The position numbers were made by a program, and so were the translations under genes. From a virus, in the IMG/VR virus record IMGVR_UViG_3300031669_000105, positions 1-37,480 of that record: DNA of 37,480 nt, one strand, 5' to 3'. The notes below the pieces were generated by a model. The model had not been told where the DNA came from and did not search any database. It worked only from the letters and a program-made list of their open reading frames with translations. Shown piece by piece: positions 12,389 to 19,358 of this stretch (position 1 is the first letter of the stretch; each line of letters starts with the position of its first letter).

Positions 12389-12807
12389 CCAGAGAAATCA
12401 AGTTTAGAATGTGGAGCGAGGAAGCGGTAAAGTATTTTAGCGATCCGCAGGTGTTTGAATGCTTAATGCAGCAATACTGCCACGATAATAATGCCCCATC
12501 TTTAAAACATGACCACATCGGTGATGGGATGGTTTTTGAGCAGTACACCGGACTCAAAGACAAGAATGGCAAGGAGATTTACGAGGGAGATATTGTCCGT
12601 AACTTTTGGACTTGCAAATATAAAAACTCCGGTAAACCACCAACATATACAGTAGTTTTTAAGGATGGCTGTTTTCAGTTTTGGGCCGGTAGTGAAAACG
12701 GCAATTATAAATGTGTTTCTAAAATATACTGGCCCGCAGAACATTGCAAACCTGAAAATTGGGAAATCATTGGGAACATACACGAAAACCCGGAGCTTGT
12801 CGCATGA
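12385..12807 (+). CDS. YopX-family protein
   Basis: The protein starts MTREIKFRMWSEE and contains FEQYTGLKDKNGKEIYEGDI (about residues 51-70), the diagnostic motif of the YopX family found in many Gram-positive and Gram-negative phages. The C-terminal part forms strands ending in WEIIGNIHENPEL, also typical. The function of YopX proteins is unknown. At 140 residues it has the normal length. It is in an ATGA-coupled chain. Confidence 0.88.
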   Translation: MTREIKFRMWSEEAVKYFSDPQVFECLMQQYCHDNNAPSLKHDHIGDGMVFEQYTGLKDKNGKEIYEGDIVRNFWTCKYKNSGKPPTYTVVFKDGCFQFWAGSENGNYKCVSKIYWPAEHCKPENWEIIGNIHENPELVA

Positions 12808-13145
12808 AACAACAACCAACCCGCAAGCCAGGAGAGCGCAGATGCTCAAAATGTGAAGGTCTTTACCCATTCTCGGCATATTCGTTCCAGAGGTGGGGGC
12901 AGAAAGATAGAATCTGTTGTAACTGCAAACCCTTTACGGGACGCAGCACAATGGCAAAGAAGGTAGCAGAAAAGACCAGGGCAGCGACAAGCGAGCTTTG
13001 TAAATCATGGCCTCTTGATGGTAAGGTGGATCGAGAAGAAACCTTTTGGCGGTACTGCAATGCGCGGAAGAATTTAAGGCCGGTGCCTGATGACTGTGTT
13101 AATTGCGCCATTTCTGTGATGCCATCAAATGTGGGGATATTATGA
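12804..13145 (+). CDS. Zinc-finger-like hypothetical protein (113 aa)
   Basis: ATG 12804 overlaps the YopX stop; the longer frame from 12759 is not needed. The N-terminal region has RRCSKCEGLYPFSAY and ICCNCK, resembling the KRC-x-C..L..F..C-x-C finger found next to phage HNH enzymes. The C-terminal part is basic and helical with an FWRYCNARK segment and a Cys pair (CVNC). Function unknown. Confidence 0.62.
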   Translation: MKQQPTRKPGERRCSKCEGLYPFSAYSFQRWGQKDRICCNCKPFTGRSTMAKKVAEKTRAATSELCKSWPLDGKVDREETFWRYCNARKNLRPVPDDCVNCAISVMPSNVGIL

Positions 13146-13393
13146 GCGAATTATCACGGGCAATATCAAGGCTGAGAATATGCAACATTCCGGGCAACCA
13201 TGAATTACGAAAACAGCTAAAAGATACTTTCCGGGCCGGGTGGGAAGCGCGCGAAGAGTTGCTAAACAAGCGGGTTGCCGAGATAGAGAAAGCCGCTACA
13301 CTGAAAGAGCGAGAACGGTGCGCTGTTTTGTGTAATGATATGGTTTTCTACACTGGATATGATTGCGCAGAAGCAATAAGGAGAGGGCAATGA
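13142..13393 (+). CDS. Hypothetical helical protein (83 aa)
   Basis: ATG 13142 overlaps the preceding stop. The product MSELSRAISRLRICN and onward has a GWEAREELLNKRVAEIEKAA helix and a C-terminal ERERCAVLCNDM segment ending in EAIRRG. This arrangement occurs in many small phage proteins of unknown function. It is coupled downstream by ATGA. Confidence 0.62.
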   Translation: MSELSRAISRLRICNIPGNHELRKQLKDTFRAGWEAREELLNKRVAEIEKAATLKERERCAVLCNDMVFYTGYDCAEAIRRGQ

Positions 13394-13791
13394 GCGATTT
13401 ACCAATGACGCGGGAGCAGATACAGGAAGAGATATTAAAGTGTTTTCCGCCGTGTGCGCTTTACGGTGACAGAACACAGGGAGACCTTGTTTTGGCAATC
13501 GAACACATTCTCCGCACCGGCACCATTGCGCTGAGAGAGGAAAACAAAAGGCTAAATGCTTTTCTCGCTGAAAGTTGCCAGGACATGCGAAGCCACGGGC
13601 CTTATGATGGTAGCGGCCCATGCCCGGAAATTATGCGGCTTGTTGATGAAAACAAACGCCTGCGAGGAGAAAATGCAGGAATATTAGGCGCGGCAAAACT
13701 AGAACTAGATGCCTTGCGATCCGGCGAGTTTATCTGCAAGAAATGCGGGTTGCGGAAAGGTTCTTCTTTTAAGGATCGTGGGGAGTTTTGA
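13390..13791 (+). CDS. Coiled-coil protein with C-terminal CxxC (133 aa)
   Basis: ATG 13390 overlaps the previous stop as ATGA. The protein has an N-terminal MTREQIQEEILKCF helix and a coiled-coil region with two similar ENKRL segments (about residues 46-52 and 85-91). It ends in ICKKCGLRKG, a possible zinc knuckle. It closes the ATGA-coupled chain before a new promoter at 13823. Function unknown. Confidence 0.62.
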   Translation: MSDLPMTREQIQEEILKCFPPCALYGDRTQGDLVLAIEHILRTGTIALREENKRLNAFLAESCQDMRSHGPYDGSGPCPEIMRLVDENKRLRGENAGILGAAKLELDALRSGEFICKKCGLRKGSSFKDRGEF

Positions 13792-13822
13792 GAGAACTAG
13801 AAAATGTGGCGGGTGAAAACAT

Positions 13823-13851
13823 TTGACAAATTCCTTACTAGGTGATACTTT
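13823..13851 (+). promoter_or_regulatory. Strong extended -10 promoter for a probably leaderless mRNA
   Basis: TTGACA (13823-13828), 17 bases, TACTTT (13846-13851) with an extended -10 TG at 13843-13844. The expected +1 is 13858, which is the A of an ATG. The sequence TTGACAAAT...ACTTTATGG recurs at 20070-20092, so the two promoters may be related. Confidence 0.72.
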
Positions 13852-13857
13852 ATGGCT

Positions 13858-14010
13858 ATGAACACGAACACCATGACAATCAAATGCAAGAGGTGCGGAC
13901 ATGAGTGGTATCCCAGAAAGCCAGAAGTCAGAATCTGCCCAAAGTGTAAAAGCGCATATTTCGACAAGGCGAGAAAAGCTGACGCAAAAAACGGTAAGAG
14001 AATTGTTTGA
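13858..14010 (+). CDS. Small zinc-ribbon protein (50 aa), copy 2
   Basis: The product contains CKRCGHEWYPR and ICPKCKSAYFDK, a four-Cys zinc ribbon paralogous to that at 11126. As there, the promoter puts the ATG at about +1 and no ribosome site precedes it, so the message is probably leaderless (an in-frame ATG at 13852 would lie upstream of +1). The tail after FDKARK is longer than in copy 1. The 3' part overlaps the HNH frame for 110 bp. DNA or RNA binding is likely; function unknown. Confidence 0.72.
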   Translation: MNTNTMTIKCKRCGHEWYPRKPEVRICPKCKSAYFDKARKADAKNGKRIV

Positions 14011-14530
14011 TTATCGTAATGGTGAATTGATCCGCAAAACTAGACCGGCAATGCGAACCAACATAGGGGATATTGTGGGATGTAACAGCAACGGGTATTC
14101 ACTTGTCGCCATTGACAATAAGACATACAAAGTTCATCGTGTTATATGGCTATGGCACCACGGATATTTACCAGAGCATGGAATAGATCACATAAACAGA
14201 AACAGGTCTGACAACAAAATTGAGAACTTGCGAGAGGTCAGTCATGTGTGCAATATGAGGAACACCGGAACACCAAAAAATAATATCAGCGGAGTGAAAG
14301 GGGTATATTGGAGCAACCAAAGAAAAAAATGGGTTGCACAAATTACCGTCAGTGACAGACATATTAATATTGGTGGCTCCACTGATTTTCTTGAAGCGGT
14401 ATGCCTGCGTTTAGCATCGGAACAAGCCCTGGGATGGGCAGGTTGTGACGATTGCTCACCCGCATTTCAATATGTCAAAAAGCACCTGCGGAAGGACGCT
14501 GACAACTTCTTCGGAGAAATACCCTTTTGA
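13901..14530 (+). CDS. HNH-AP2 homing endonuclease
   Basis: The catalytic part (about residues 27-120) reads LTQKTVRELFDYRNGELI, VHRVIWLWHHG, IDHINRNRSDNKIENLR and is a paralogue of the enzyme at 5369. An AP2-type DNA-binding region follows (SGVKGVYWSNQRKKWVAQI, about 128-146). The first 26 residues are only an alternate reading of the zinc-ribbon gene and match no HNH protein. The true start may be a CTG at 13979, with AAGGCGAG before it. ATG 13901 is the longest option. It overlaps RusA by TTGA. Confidence 0.82.
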   Translation: MSGIPESQKSESAQSVKAHISTRREKLTQKTVRELFDYRNGELIRKTRPAMRTNIGDIVGCNSNGYSLVAIDNKTYKVHRVIWLWHHGYLPEHGIDHINRNRSDNKIENLREVSHVCNMRNTGTPKNNISGVKGVYWSNQRKKWVAQITVSDRHINIGGSTDFLEAVCLRLASEQALGWAGCDDCSPAFQYVKKHLRKDADNFFGEIPF

Positions 14531-14877
14531 AAATCACGCTGCCATGGCCCCCAAAGGAATTAAGCCCCAACGCTCGAATCCATTGGGCGAAGAAAGCCAA
14601 GTTTATTAAAGCATACCGGCAAGAGTGTTTTGTAATTGCTCGTAACGCTGGAATAAAAGCCGATTGGGAAGGCCCAATACATCTATGGGTTACATTCTAC
14701 CCACCAGACCGGCGCAGGCGTGACGATGACAACGTGTATTCCTCGTTCAAAGCTGCCCGTGATGCGCTGGCTGATGCTATGGGGATTGATGATAATCGCT
14801 TTCGATACAGACCATTTTTGCATGATGAAGTTCGTCCAGGTGGAGAGGTTGTTGTTGCTATAACGAATGGGCCGTAA
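14527..14877 (+). CDS. rusA: RusA-type Holliday junction resolvase
   Basis: RusA cuts four-way junctions and helps resolve recombined or branched phage DNA before packaging. The 116-residue protein begins with the family pattern LPWPPKELSPNARIHW and has RRRRDDDNVYSSFKAARDAL, holding the acidic metal-binding residues Asp66-Asp68 and Lys75, then GIDDNRF. Length is normal (E. coli RusA has 120). The start is a TTG that overlaps the HNH stop as TTGA; no ATG fits. Confidence 0.92.
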   Translation: MKITLPWPPKELSPNARIHWAKKAKFIKAYRQECFVIARNAGIKADWEGPIHLWVTFYPPDRRRRDDDNVYSSFKAARDALADAMGIDDNRFRYRPFLHDEVRPGGEVVVAITNGP

Positions 14878-14879
14878 GA

Positions 14880-15278
14880 ATGATTACCCACTTGGCCCAC
14901 GTTCCAATATTTAACCGCTCAGTTTACTTTATCGGCCATTGTTCCGCTGACGATGCCGAGGATGCTGTTTATCGGCTACGAAGAAAGCGCACAGTGGTGG
15001 CGTTTACCCCTTCAGCAAACGGAGGTGTCCGTGATTGCAACGGTGATGTTTTTGTCTGGGCGAAAGACCTAGAATGTGCAAGCATTGTTGCTCATGAATT
15101 GGCCCATGCTGCCTGTTCGATTATGGAATGTTGCGGAATACCTCAGTGCCGAGAAACGGAAGAGGTAATGTGCTATTTGATTGGATGGCTGAAAATAAAC
15201 GTTCAGGATCGAGTTTTTGAGAAGTACGAAAAGAGTAAAAAACACCTTGCAATTCTGAAAAATAATGTGGTACGCTAA
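14880..15278 (+). CDS. Zinc metallopeptidase-like phage protein
   Basis: The 132-residue protein contains IVAHELAHAACSIMECCG with His72, Glu73 and His76 of an HExxH metal site. A downstream Glu cluster (RETEEVMCYLIGWL, about residues 92-105) could give the third ligand. Small phage proteins with this exact layout are common and unstudied. The start is two bases after the RusA stop. Proteolysis is an inference; the substrate is unknown. Confidence 0.75.
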   Translation: MITHLAHVPIFNRSVYFIGHCSADDAEDAVYRLRRKRTVVAFTPSANGGVRDCNGDVFVWAKDLECASIVAHELAHAACSIMECCGIPQCRETEEVMCYLIGWLKINVQDRVFEKYEKSKKHLAILKNNVVR

Positions 15279-15333
15279 AATCTACTTGAGTAGTTTTGTT
15301 GGCAACAAAAATCAAAACAAGGAGTACAAGATC

Positions 15334-15411
15334 ATGGACAAAATCGCCGCCGGAAGAAACGGCCCCACCGCAGTCATTACTTTTTATAAATTGGAAACAC
15401 TGAAGCAGTAA
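15334..15411 (+). CDS. Short ORF, 25 aa, ahead of a terminator
   Basis: ATG 15334 follows AAGGAG at good spacing. It encodes MDKIAAGRNGPTAVITFYKL and five more residues. A possible promoter (TTCTGA 15253-15258, 17 bases, TAAAAT 15276-15281) lies about 50 bases upstream and a strong terminator follows at 15444. It could be a real micro-gene or a leader peptide. No homology recognised. Confidence 0.4.
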   Translation: MDKIAAGRNGPTAVITFYKLETLKQ

Positions 15412-15443
15412 CGACGCCGCCCTGAGCACGGGCCATAAGTACC

Positions 15444-15479
15444 AAAAATCCCCGGTTAGAAATGATCGGGGATTTTTTT
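15444..15479 (+). terminator. Rho-independent terminator
   Basis: AATCCCCG (15447-15454) and CGGGGATT (15467-15474) form an 8-bp stem with a 12-base loop, followed by seven T (15473-15479). A run of A before the stem makes it useful in both directions. It closes the transcription unit that includes RusA and the metallopeptidase-like gene. Confidence 0.88.
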
Positions 15480-15498
15480 ATGCACCGCCATTTTTCGT

Positions 15499-15526
15499 TT
15501 GCAATTTCACCACCCAGTATGATAAT
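15499..15526 (+). promoter_or_regulatory. Putative promoter upstream of the long hairpin
   Basis: TTGCAA (15499-15504), 16 bases, GATAAT (15521-15526). It restarts transcription 20 bases after the terminator. Its transcript would run into the long hairpin at 15608-15685 and possibly on into DUF1376, helicase and primase. Confidence 0.55.
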
Positions 15527-15595
15527 CTGATTTTGTCGGGGTGATCTTGGCTTGACAACCAAGGGACTGGCGAAACTTTAACCGGGAAAATTGAG

Positions 15596-15697
15596 ATGAA
15601 AATGAAGAACCCATTACCAACGGAAGTCACACAAGGACCGGCAATCTCAGCCATCCCACCTTGTGCCGTTGGTAATGGGTTTTTTGCGTTCTGGTGA
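15596..15697 (+). CDS. Short ORF inside the long hairpin (33 aa)
   Basis: The frame reads MKMKNPLPTEVTQGPAI, then SAIPPCAVGNGFFAFW. It covers both arms of the inverted repeat, so the arms encode NPLPT and AVGNG. I have a faint memory of similar peptides (SA-PPC, GNGFF) near P4-type Ash/Icd regulators, which would need a search. The ribosome site is weak (TTGAG). It may be only a by-product of the hairpin. Confidence 0.35.
   Translation: MKMKNPLPTEVTQGPAISAIPPCAVGNGFFAFW
15608..15685 (+). ncRNA. Long two-part hairpin with T-tail (putative small RNA or attenuator)
   Basis: Arm 1, AACCCATTACCAACGG (15608-15623), pairs perfectly over 16 bp with 15666-15681. Inside, CACAAGG (15630-15636) pairs with CCTTGTG (15659-15665), separated from the first stem by a 6-base bulge on one side only. 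The 3' arm ends in six T (15680-15685). With the promoter at 15499 it would give an RNA of about 150 nt. It could stop transcription before the replication genes or act in trans. The next gene starts 16 bases after the T-tail. Confidence 0.55.
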
Positions 15698-15700
15698 TAC

Positions 15701-16066
15701 ATGCCGCCTAAAGGAAGCGTTGGACAGGGGCATTGGATGCCGTTATATGTTGGGGACTATTTAGCAGACACTCAACACCTGACAATATCTCAAAGTGGGG
15801 CTTATCTCCACCTGATAATGGCTTACTGGTCAAAAGGTAAGGCGCTACCGGACGATGATGGTTATTTGTCTGCCATCTGCCGTATGACCAAAGAACAATG
15901 GCGGCAAGCGAGGCCTATCGTCGAGGAGTTTTTTGACCGAGAGTCAAACCAGAATTTATGGGTACACCAGCGGATTGAAGAAGAGCTTGGAAAAGCGGTT
16001 GATAAGCGGGTAAAAAGGGCAGAGCTAGGGAAAAAGGGCGCGGCGGTAAGGTGGCAAAAGCCATAG
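15701..16066 (+). CDS. DUF1376 replication-associated protein
   Basis: The protein contains WMPLYVGDYLADTQHLTISQ, GAYLHLIMAYW and the C-terminal ELGKKGAAVRW motif, the full DUF1376 (YdaU-like) pattern. Such proteins sit beside phage replication genes and their fold resembles a winged helix. At 121 residues it is normal for the short type. No ribosome site is obvious, perhaps because the long hairpin lies just upstream. A helicase and primase follow. It may load the helicase; this is inference. Confidence 0.85.
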   Translation: MPPKGSVGQGHWMPLYVGDYLADTQHLTISQSGAYLHLIMAYWSKGKALPDDDGYLSAICRMTKEQWRQARPIVEEFFDRESNQNLWVHQRIEEELGKAVDKRVKRAELGKKGAAVRWQKP

Positions 16067-16103
16067 CAATAGCTATCAATTAGCCATAGCAAACCTATAG
16101 CAA
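16061..16103. repeat. Three ATAGCAA repeats, possible origin iterons
   Basis: ATAGCAA occurs at 16063-16069, 16086-16092 and 16097-16103, each preceded by CC or CT and with spacings of 23 and 11 bases (about two turns and one turn of DNA). The 160-bp gap 16067-16226 between DUF1376 and the helicase contains no gene. Placement beside replication genes makes an origin possible. It could also be decayed coding sequence: the DUF1376 frame resumes after two TAG codons and runs to a proline-rich end. Confidence 0.4.
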
Positions 16104-16226
16104 ACCGATGCCCACCACCACCACCTTATTTATCACTACGCTCTAAATAACCAGCAAAGACTTAACAGCGCACGCCAGGAATAAACTTTCGAATTGTTTT
16201 CTTGGCTCACTAACAAGGTTCGGAAA

Positions 16227-17744
16227 ATGGAATTAAGAGATTATCAAAACAAGGCCGTTTCAGAAGTAAGGGCCGCTATCTCTTCTGGCAACAAACGGGT
16301 TGTAATGGTTCTCAGCACAGGCGGCGGGAAGTCTCTTATCTTTGCCGAGATTATCCGGCTTGCAAGAGAGCGCGGGAACAGATGTTTGTTTCTTGTCCAT
16401 CGGCGTAACCTTGTTTTGCAAATGGCCGAGACTATCCGGGCGCATGTTGGTTGCGATGTTGGCATGATAATGGCTGGGCATGAATCGGAAACCGAAGCTG
16501 ATATCCAGGTGGGAACTATCCAGACCTTTGCAAGACGTTTGAACCTTGACGAGCTATCCTGCAATCGGTTCTTTGTTGACGCTTCTGTAATTTTGGTGGA
16601 TGAATGCCACACGGCAGTAAGCAAGCGCACAAAAGATGTTCTTGACCTGTACAAAGGCAAGGTAATCGTAGGATGCACCGCAACACCAATGAGAGCAGAC
16701 GGGCGAGGACTTGGCGAAGTGTTTGACGCTCTAGTTGATGTGGCTGGCGTGAAGGAGCTGACGGAAGGCGGGTATCTTGCTCCTGTTAGGTACTTTGCCC
16801 CGGCCACCCCTGATCTTGAGAAAATAAAGGTGGTTCGTGGCGACTACGAGCTTTCGGAGCTTGGGAAGCGGATGAACACTCCGAAGCTCGTCGGGGATAT
16901 TGTCGAAAACTGGACACGAATTGCACCGGGGCAGAAGTCCATTGTTTTCTGTATCAACGTGAAGCACGCAATAGCCGTTTGCGAGGCGTTTAACGGTTTC
17001 GGCATACCTTCAGCCGTCCTGACCGCAAAATCGTCAGAAGATGCACGGGAGAGCGTTTTTAGAGACATGGACAACGGCAATCTACTGGTGATCTGCAACG
17101 TGGCCCTTTACATCGAGGGAATGGATGTGCCAGATATAAGCTGCGTGGTTATGGCTAGACCGACAAAGAGCCTTGGGCTGTACCGTCAGGCATGTGGCCG
17201 TGGGTTGCGCCCGTCAGACGGGAAAACGCATCTTACGGTTATCGATCACGGCGGGGTAATCGAGGAACACGGGCTGCTGTGTGACGAAATAGAATGGAGC
17301 CTTGATGGTGAAGAAAAGGCGTGGAAGAAGAACGAGAAGAAAGAGAAAGAGAAAAAGCCTTGCATTTGCCGGGTATGTTCGCAGATATTCGAGGGGCGCG
17401 ATACCTGTCCGGATTGTAATACGCCGGTTCAGTCTTTTGGCAAGAAAATCGAAGTTGTTGACGCAGACCTAGAAGAAGTTGGTGGAAAGAAAAGAGCCAC
17501 AACAGCAGACAAGCGAAGATTTTACGGCATGATGTTGTGGTATGTGCGTGAGAACAAGAAAAACCCAAAGATGGTAACGGCGAGATATAAGGCGAAGTTT
17601 GGCGTGTGGCCGAGGAAGATGGAAAGCGTACAGGCTATTCAGCCTGACAATGAGTTTTTAGCGGGGATCAAGCATGAGCAGATCAGATACGCGCATCGAC
17701 GCAACAAACAAATGGCCGGGAATATGTGCCGCCCTGGGAATTGA
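16227..17744 (+). CDS. SF2 DNA helicase (DEAD/DEAH, restriction-helicase type)
   Basis: The 505-residue enzyme would unwind DNA with ATP during replication. It begins with LRDYQNKAV (Q-like motif), then Walker A STGGGKS (residues 30-36), Walker B DECH (125-128), TAT (151-153) and motif VI QACGRGLR (321-328). A four-Cys zinc ribbon (CRVC...CPDC, 381-397) follows a Lys/Glu-rich linker. A TTG start at 16194 is possible, but ATG 16227 fits homologous N-termini. The 3' end overlaps the primase frame by 71 bp. Confidence 0.9.
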   Translation: MELRDYQNKAVSEVRAAISSGNKRVVMVLSTGGGKSLIFAEIIRLARERGNRCLFLVHRRNLVLQMAETIRAHVGCDVGMIMAGHESETEADIQVGTIQTFARRLNLDELSCNRFFVDASVILVDECHTAVSKRTKDVLDLYKGKVIVGCTATPMRADGRGLGEVFDALVDVAGVKELTEGGYLAPVRYFAPATPDLEKIKVVRGDYELSELGKRMNTPKLVGDIVENWTRIAPGQKSIVFCINVKHAIAVCEAFNGFGIPSAVLTAKSSEDARESVFRDMDNGNLLVICNVALYIEGMDVPDISCVVMARPTKSLGLYRQACGRGLRPSDGKTHLTVIDHGGVIEEHGLLCDEIEWSLDGEEKAWKKNEKKEKEKKPCICRVCSQIFEGRDTCPDCNTPVQSFGKKIEVVDADLEEVGGKKRATTADKRRFYGMMLWYVRENKKNPKMVTARYKAKFGVWPRKMESVQAIQPDNEFLAGIKHEQIRYAHRRNKQMAGNMCRPGN

Positions 17745-18582
17745 GGTGGGTGATGGCAACCACACGCAATGCCCGATATGTGGGAAAAAGAAATTTAGGT
17801 TTGACGATAAGGACGGCTCGGGAAGTTGGATTTGCACTTGCTCTAACGGTGACGGGTGGGAGCTGGTCAAGATTGTTCTTGGCTGTGATTTTAAGGGCGC
17901 ACTGGATCAGGTGCGGCCAATAATCGGGGATGTTGTGCCATCTGCTATTTGCGGGGAGAAGAAAACAACCCCGGAAGTTTTGCGGAAGGTGTTTATGGAC
18001 TCAAAACCGGCAACAGTAAATAATCTTGTCGGTAAATATTTGCGATTGCGCGGCCTTAAAGAAATCCCGGTAGGGTTGCGGTATCATCCAACATGCTGGG
18101 AGAGCGAGACAAAGAAAGAACACGCCGCAATGCTAGCCGTGGTTACGCTCCCAGACGGGGAAGCGGTTACGATCCACCGGACATATCTCACGCAAGATGG
18201 GCAGAAACTGCGGATAGAAAGTCCCAAAAAGCTCATGCCGGGGTTGAAAAAGGCAACTGGTGGAGCAATAAGGCTTTACCCGCCCGTAAATGGGGCGATA
18301 GGTGTTGCAGAGGGGATAGAGACAGCTATTGCCTGCTATGAGTTGCACGGAATACCGACATGGGCAATGGTAAGCGCTGCCCTTATGGCCTCTTTTGTAC
18401 CTCCGATTGGTGTGAAAAAGGTTTATATTTACGGCGACAACGATAGCCACAAAACGTATGCAGGGCAAGCGGCTGCTTACACTTTGGCAAAGCGGTTGAT
18501 CGAAGTAAACAAGATGCCTGTTGAGGTTTTAATACCAGACGGCCATGGCGATTGGCTGGATGTGCTGAACAATGGCTGGTAA
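17674..18582 (+). CDS. DNA primase with zinc and Toprim domains
   Basis: The protein makes RNA primers for replication. The N-terminal zinc part has CPICGKKKFRF (Cys33, Cys36) and WICTC (Cys54, Cys56). The Toprim part has GVAEGIETA and then VYIYGDNDSHKTYAGQ, the conserved Glu and Asp-x-Asp. It resembles the primase half of P4-alpha or phage primase-helicase proteins without the helicase domain (302 residues). The separate SF2 helicase lies directly upstream and overlaps it. Confidence 0.88.
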   Translation: MSRSDTRIDATNKWPGICAALGIEVGDGNHTQCPICGKKKFRFDDKDGSGSWICTCSNGDGWELVKIVLGCDFKGALDQVRPIIGDVVPSAICGEKKTTPEVLRKVFMDSKPATVNNLVGKYLRLRGLKEIPVGLRYHPTCWESETKKEHAAMLAVVTLPDGEAVTIHRTYLTQDGQKLRIESPKKLMPGLKKATGGAIRLYPPVNGAIGVAEGIETAIACYELHGIPTWAMVSAALMASFVPPIGVKKVYIYGDNDSHKTYAGQAAAYTLAKRLIEVNKMPVEVLIPDGHGDWLDVLNNGW

Positions 18583-18679
18583 TCTCACGATAGACCAGGC
18601 CGAGGCGTTTCAGCGGATGACGGATGTGGAAATAAAAAGATTGATCTGTAAAAATAAACCTTGCGGTATCATAACTTGA
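18572..18679 (+). CDS. Small hypothetical protein (35 aa)
   Basis: ATG 18572 overlaps the end of the primase gene. The product MAGNLTIDQAEAFQRMTDVE and 15 more residues is helical with two Cys near the C-terminus. The overlap supports coupled translation. Its end runs into the promoter-like region at 18661. Function unknown. Confidence 0.45.
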   Translation: MAGNLTIDQAEAFQRMTDVEIKRLICKNKPCGIIT

Positions 18680-18690
18680 TATGATATGGT
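18661..18690 (+). promoter_or_regulatory. Promoter-like site with central palindrome
   Basis: TTGCGG (18661-18666), 18 bases, TATGGT (18685-18690). Between the boxes lies a perfect 6-bp palindrome, TATCAT (18667-18672) and ATGATA (18681-18686), 8 bases apart. A repressor bound there would block the promoter. It lies 31 bases before the 18721 gene. Confidence 0.45.
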
Positions 18691-18720
18691 TAGTCATAAC
18701 CTAAACAGAGGGGTGACACC

Positions 18721-18948
18721 ATGAAGGCATTTGACGAGAATACGGCAAAATCAATAGTGGCAGCAATTATATCTGATGGGGCAGCCGCCGCCTACTTGTC
18801 AGCAACCGAAGACGAAAGAACAGAAATGATGTTGGCATACCTGCAAAGCCAGATTAAGAAAACGGAGCAGATGCAGACCATGTACATGACAAACGATAAT
18901 TTCAGGTCGGAATTTAGGAGTGCAGTATACGAGTTATGCCAAGCATGA
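18721..18948 (+). CDS. Hypothetical helical protein (75 aa)
   Basis: AGGGGTGA precedes ATG 18721. The product is Ala-rich and helical (IVAAIISDGAAAAYLSATED and a charged C-terminal half with many Met and Gln). It has its own promoter candidate and is coupled to the next gene by ATGA. Function unknown. Confidence 0.6.
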   Translation: MKAFDENTAKSIVAAIISDGAAAAYLSATEDERTEMMLAYLQSQIKKTEQMQTMYMTNDNFRSEFRSAVYELCQA

Positions 18949-19091
18949 AATGCCCATATTGCAAAAAAGAGTTTAAAGACGAGGGCCGCGCCAAGGGGGG
19001 GAGAACATCCCGGCGCACCATCAGCGCGGAGGCCCAGGCGAAGATGCAGGAAGCGCGTAATAAGAAAAAGGGAGAAATGGGGATTAAATGA
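18945..19091 (+). CDS. Small basic zinc-knuckle protein (48 aa)
   Basis: ATG 18945 overlaps the previous stop as ATGA. The product MKCPYCKKEFKDEGRAKGGR and 28 more residues has one CxxC and a long basic helical tail. It may bind nucleic acid as a dimer sharing zinc. It is coupled to the next gene by ATGA. Confidence 0.55.
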   Translation: MKCPYCKKEFKDEGRAKGGRTSRRTISAEAQAKMQEARNKKKGEMGIK

Positions 19092-19312
19092 ACGCACCTT
19101 GCTCAGGAATAAGATATCGCGCCGACATATCCACCCGCCAAACAAAGCGAGGGATACAGCGCTTGATCCATCTGCGCCTACTCAAGACGCGATCCTGCCC
19201 AGGTTGTCCGGAGTGCCAGCAGATACAGGCATGGGCAGCGCAAGGGGCGAATATACACCGATTCGGCGCGGTTGAGCATGGGCGGGTTTATCGGCTGCAC
19301 AAGGAGTTTTAA
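19088..19312 (+). CDS. Small basic Cys-containing protein (74 aa)
   Basis: It starts by ATGA overlap. The product is Arg-rich with a CPGCPEC cluster in the middle (about residues 37-43) and a HGRVYRLHKEF end. It may bind nucleic acid. It is the last gene before the convergent minus-strand gene. Confidence 0.55.
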   Translation: MNAPCSGIRYRADISTRQTKRGIQRLIHLRLLKTRSCPGCPECQQIQAWAAQGANIHRFGAVEHGRVYRLHKEF

Positions 19313-19358
19313 TTTTAACCGATGGATGTGATGGTTATGCCATATGGCAAGGAGTGTT

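Noticed and set aside
16064-16150. Recoding of TAG as a sense codon after DUF1376
   Set aside because: TAG ends several other genes here (8075, 25423, 28511, 31771), so TAG is an ordinary stop.
16205-16215. CTAACAAGG as a further attC left core
   Set aside because: No inner palindrome and no matching GTT core within 150 bp on either side.
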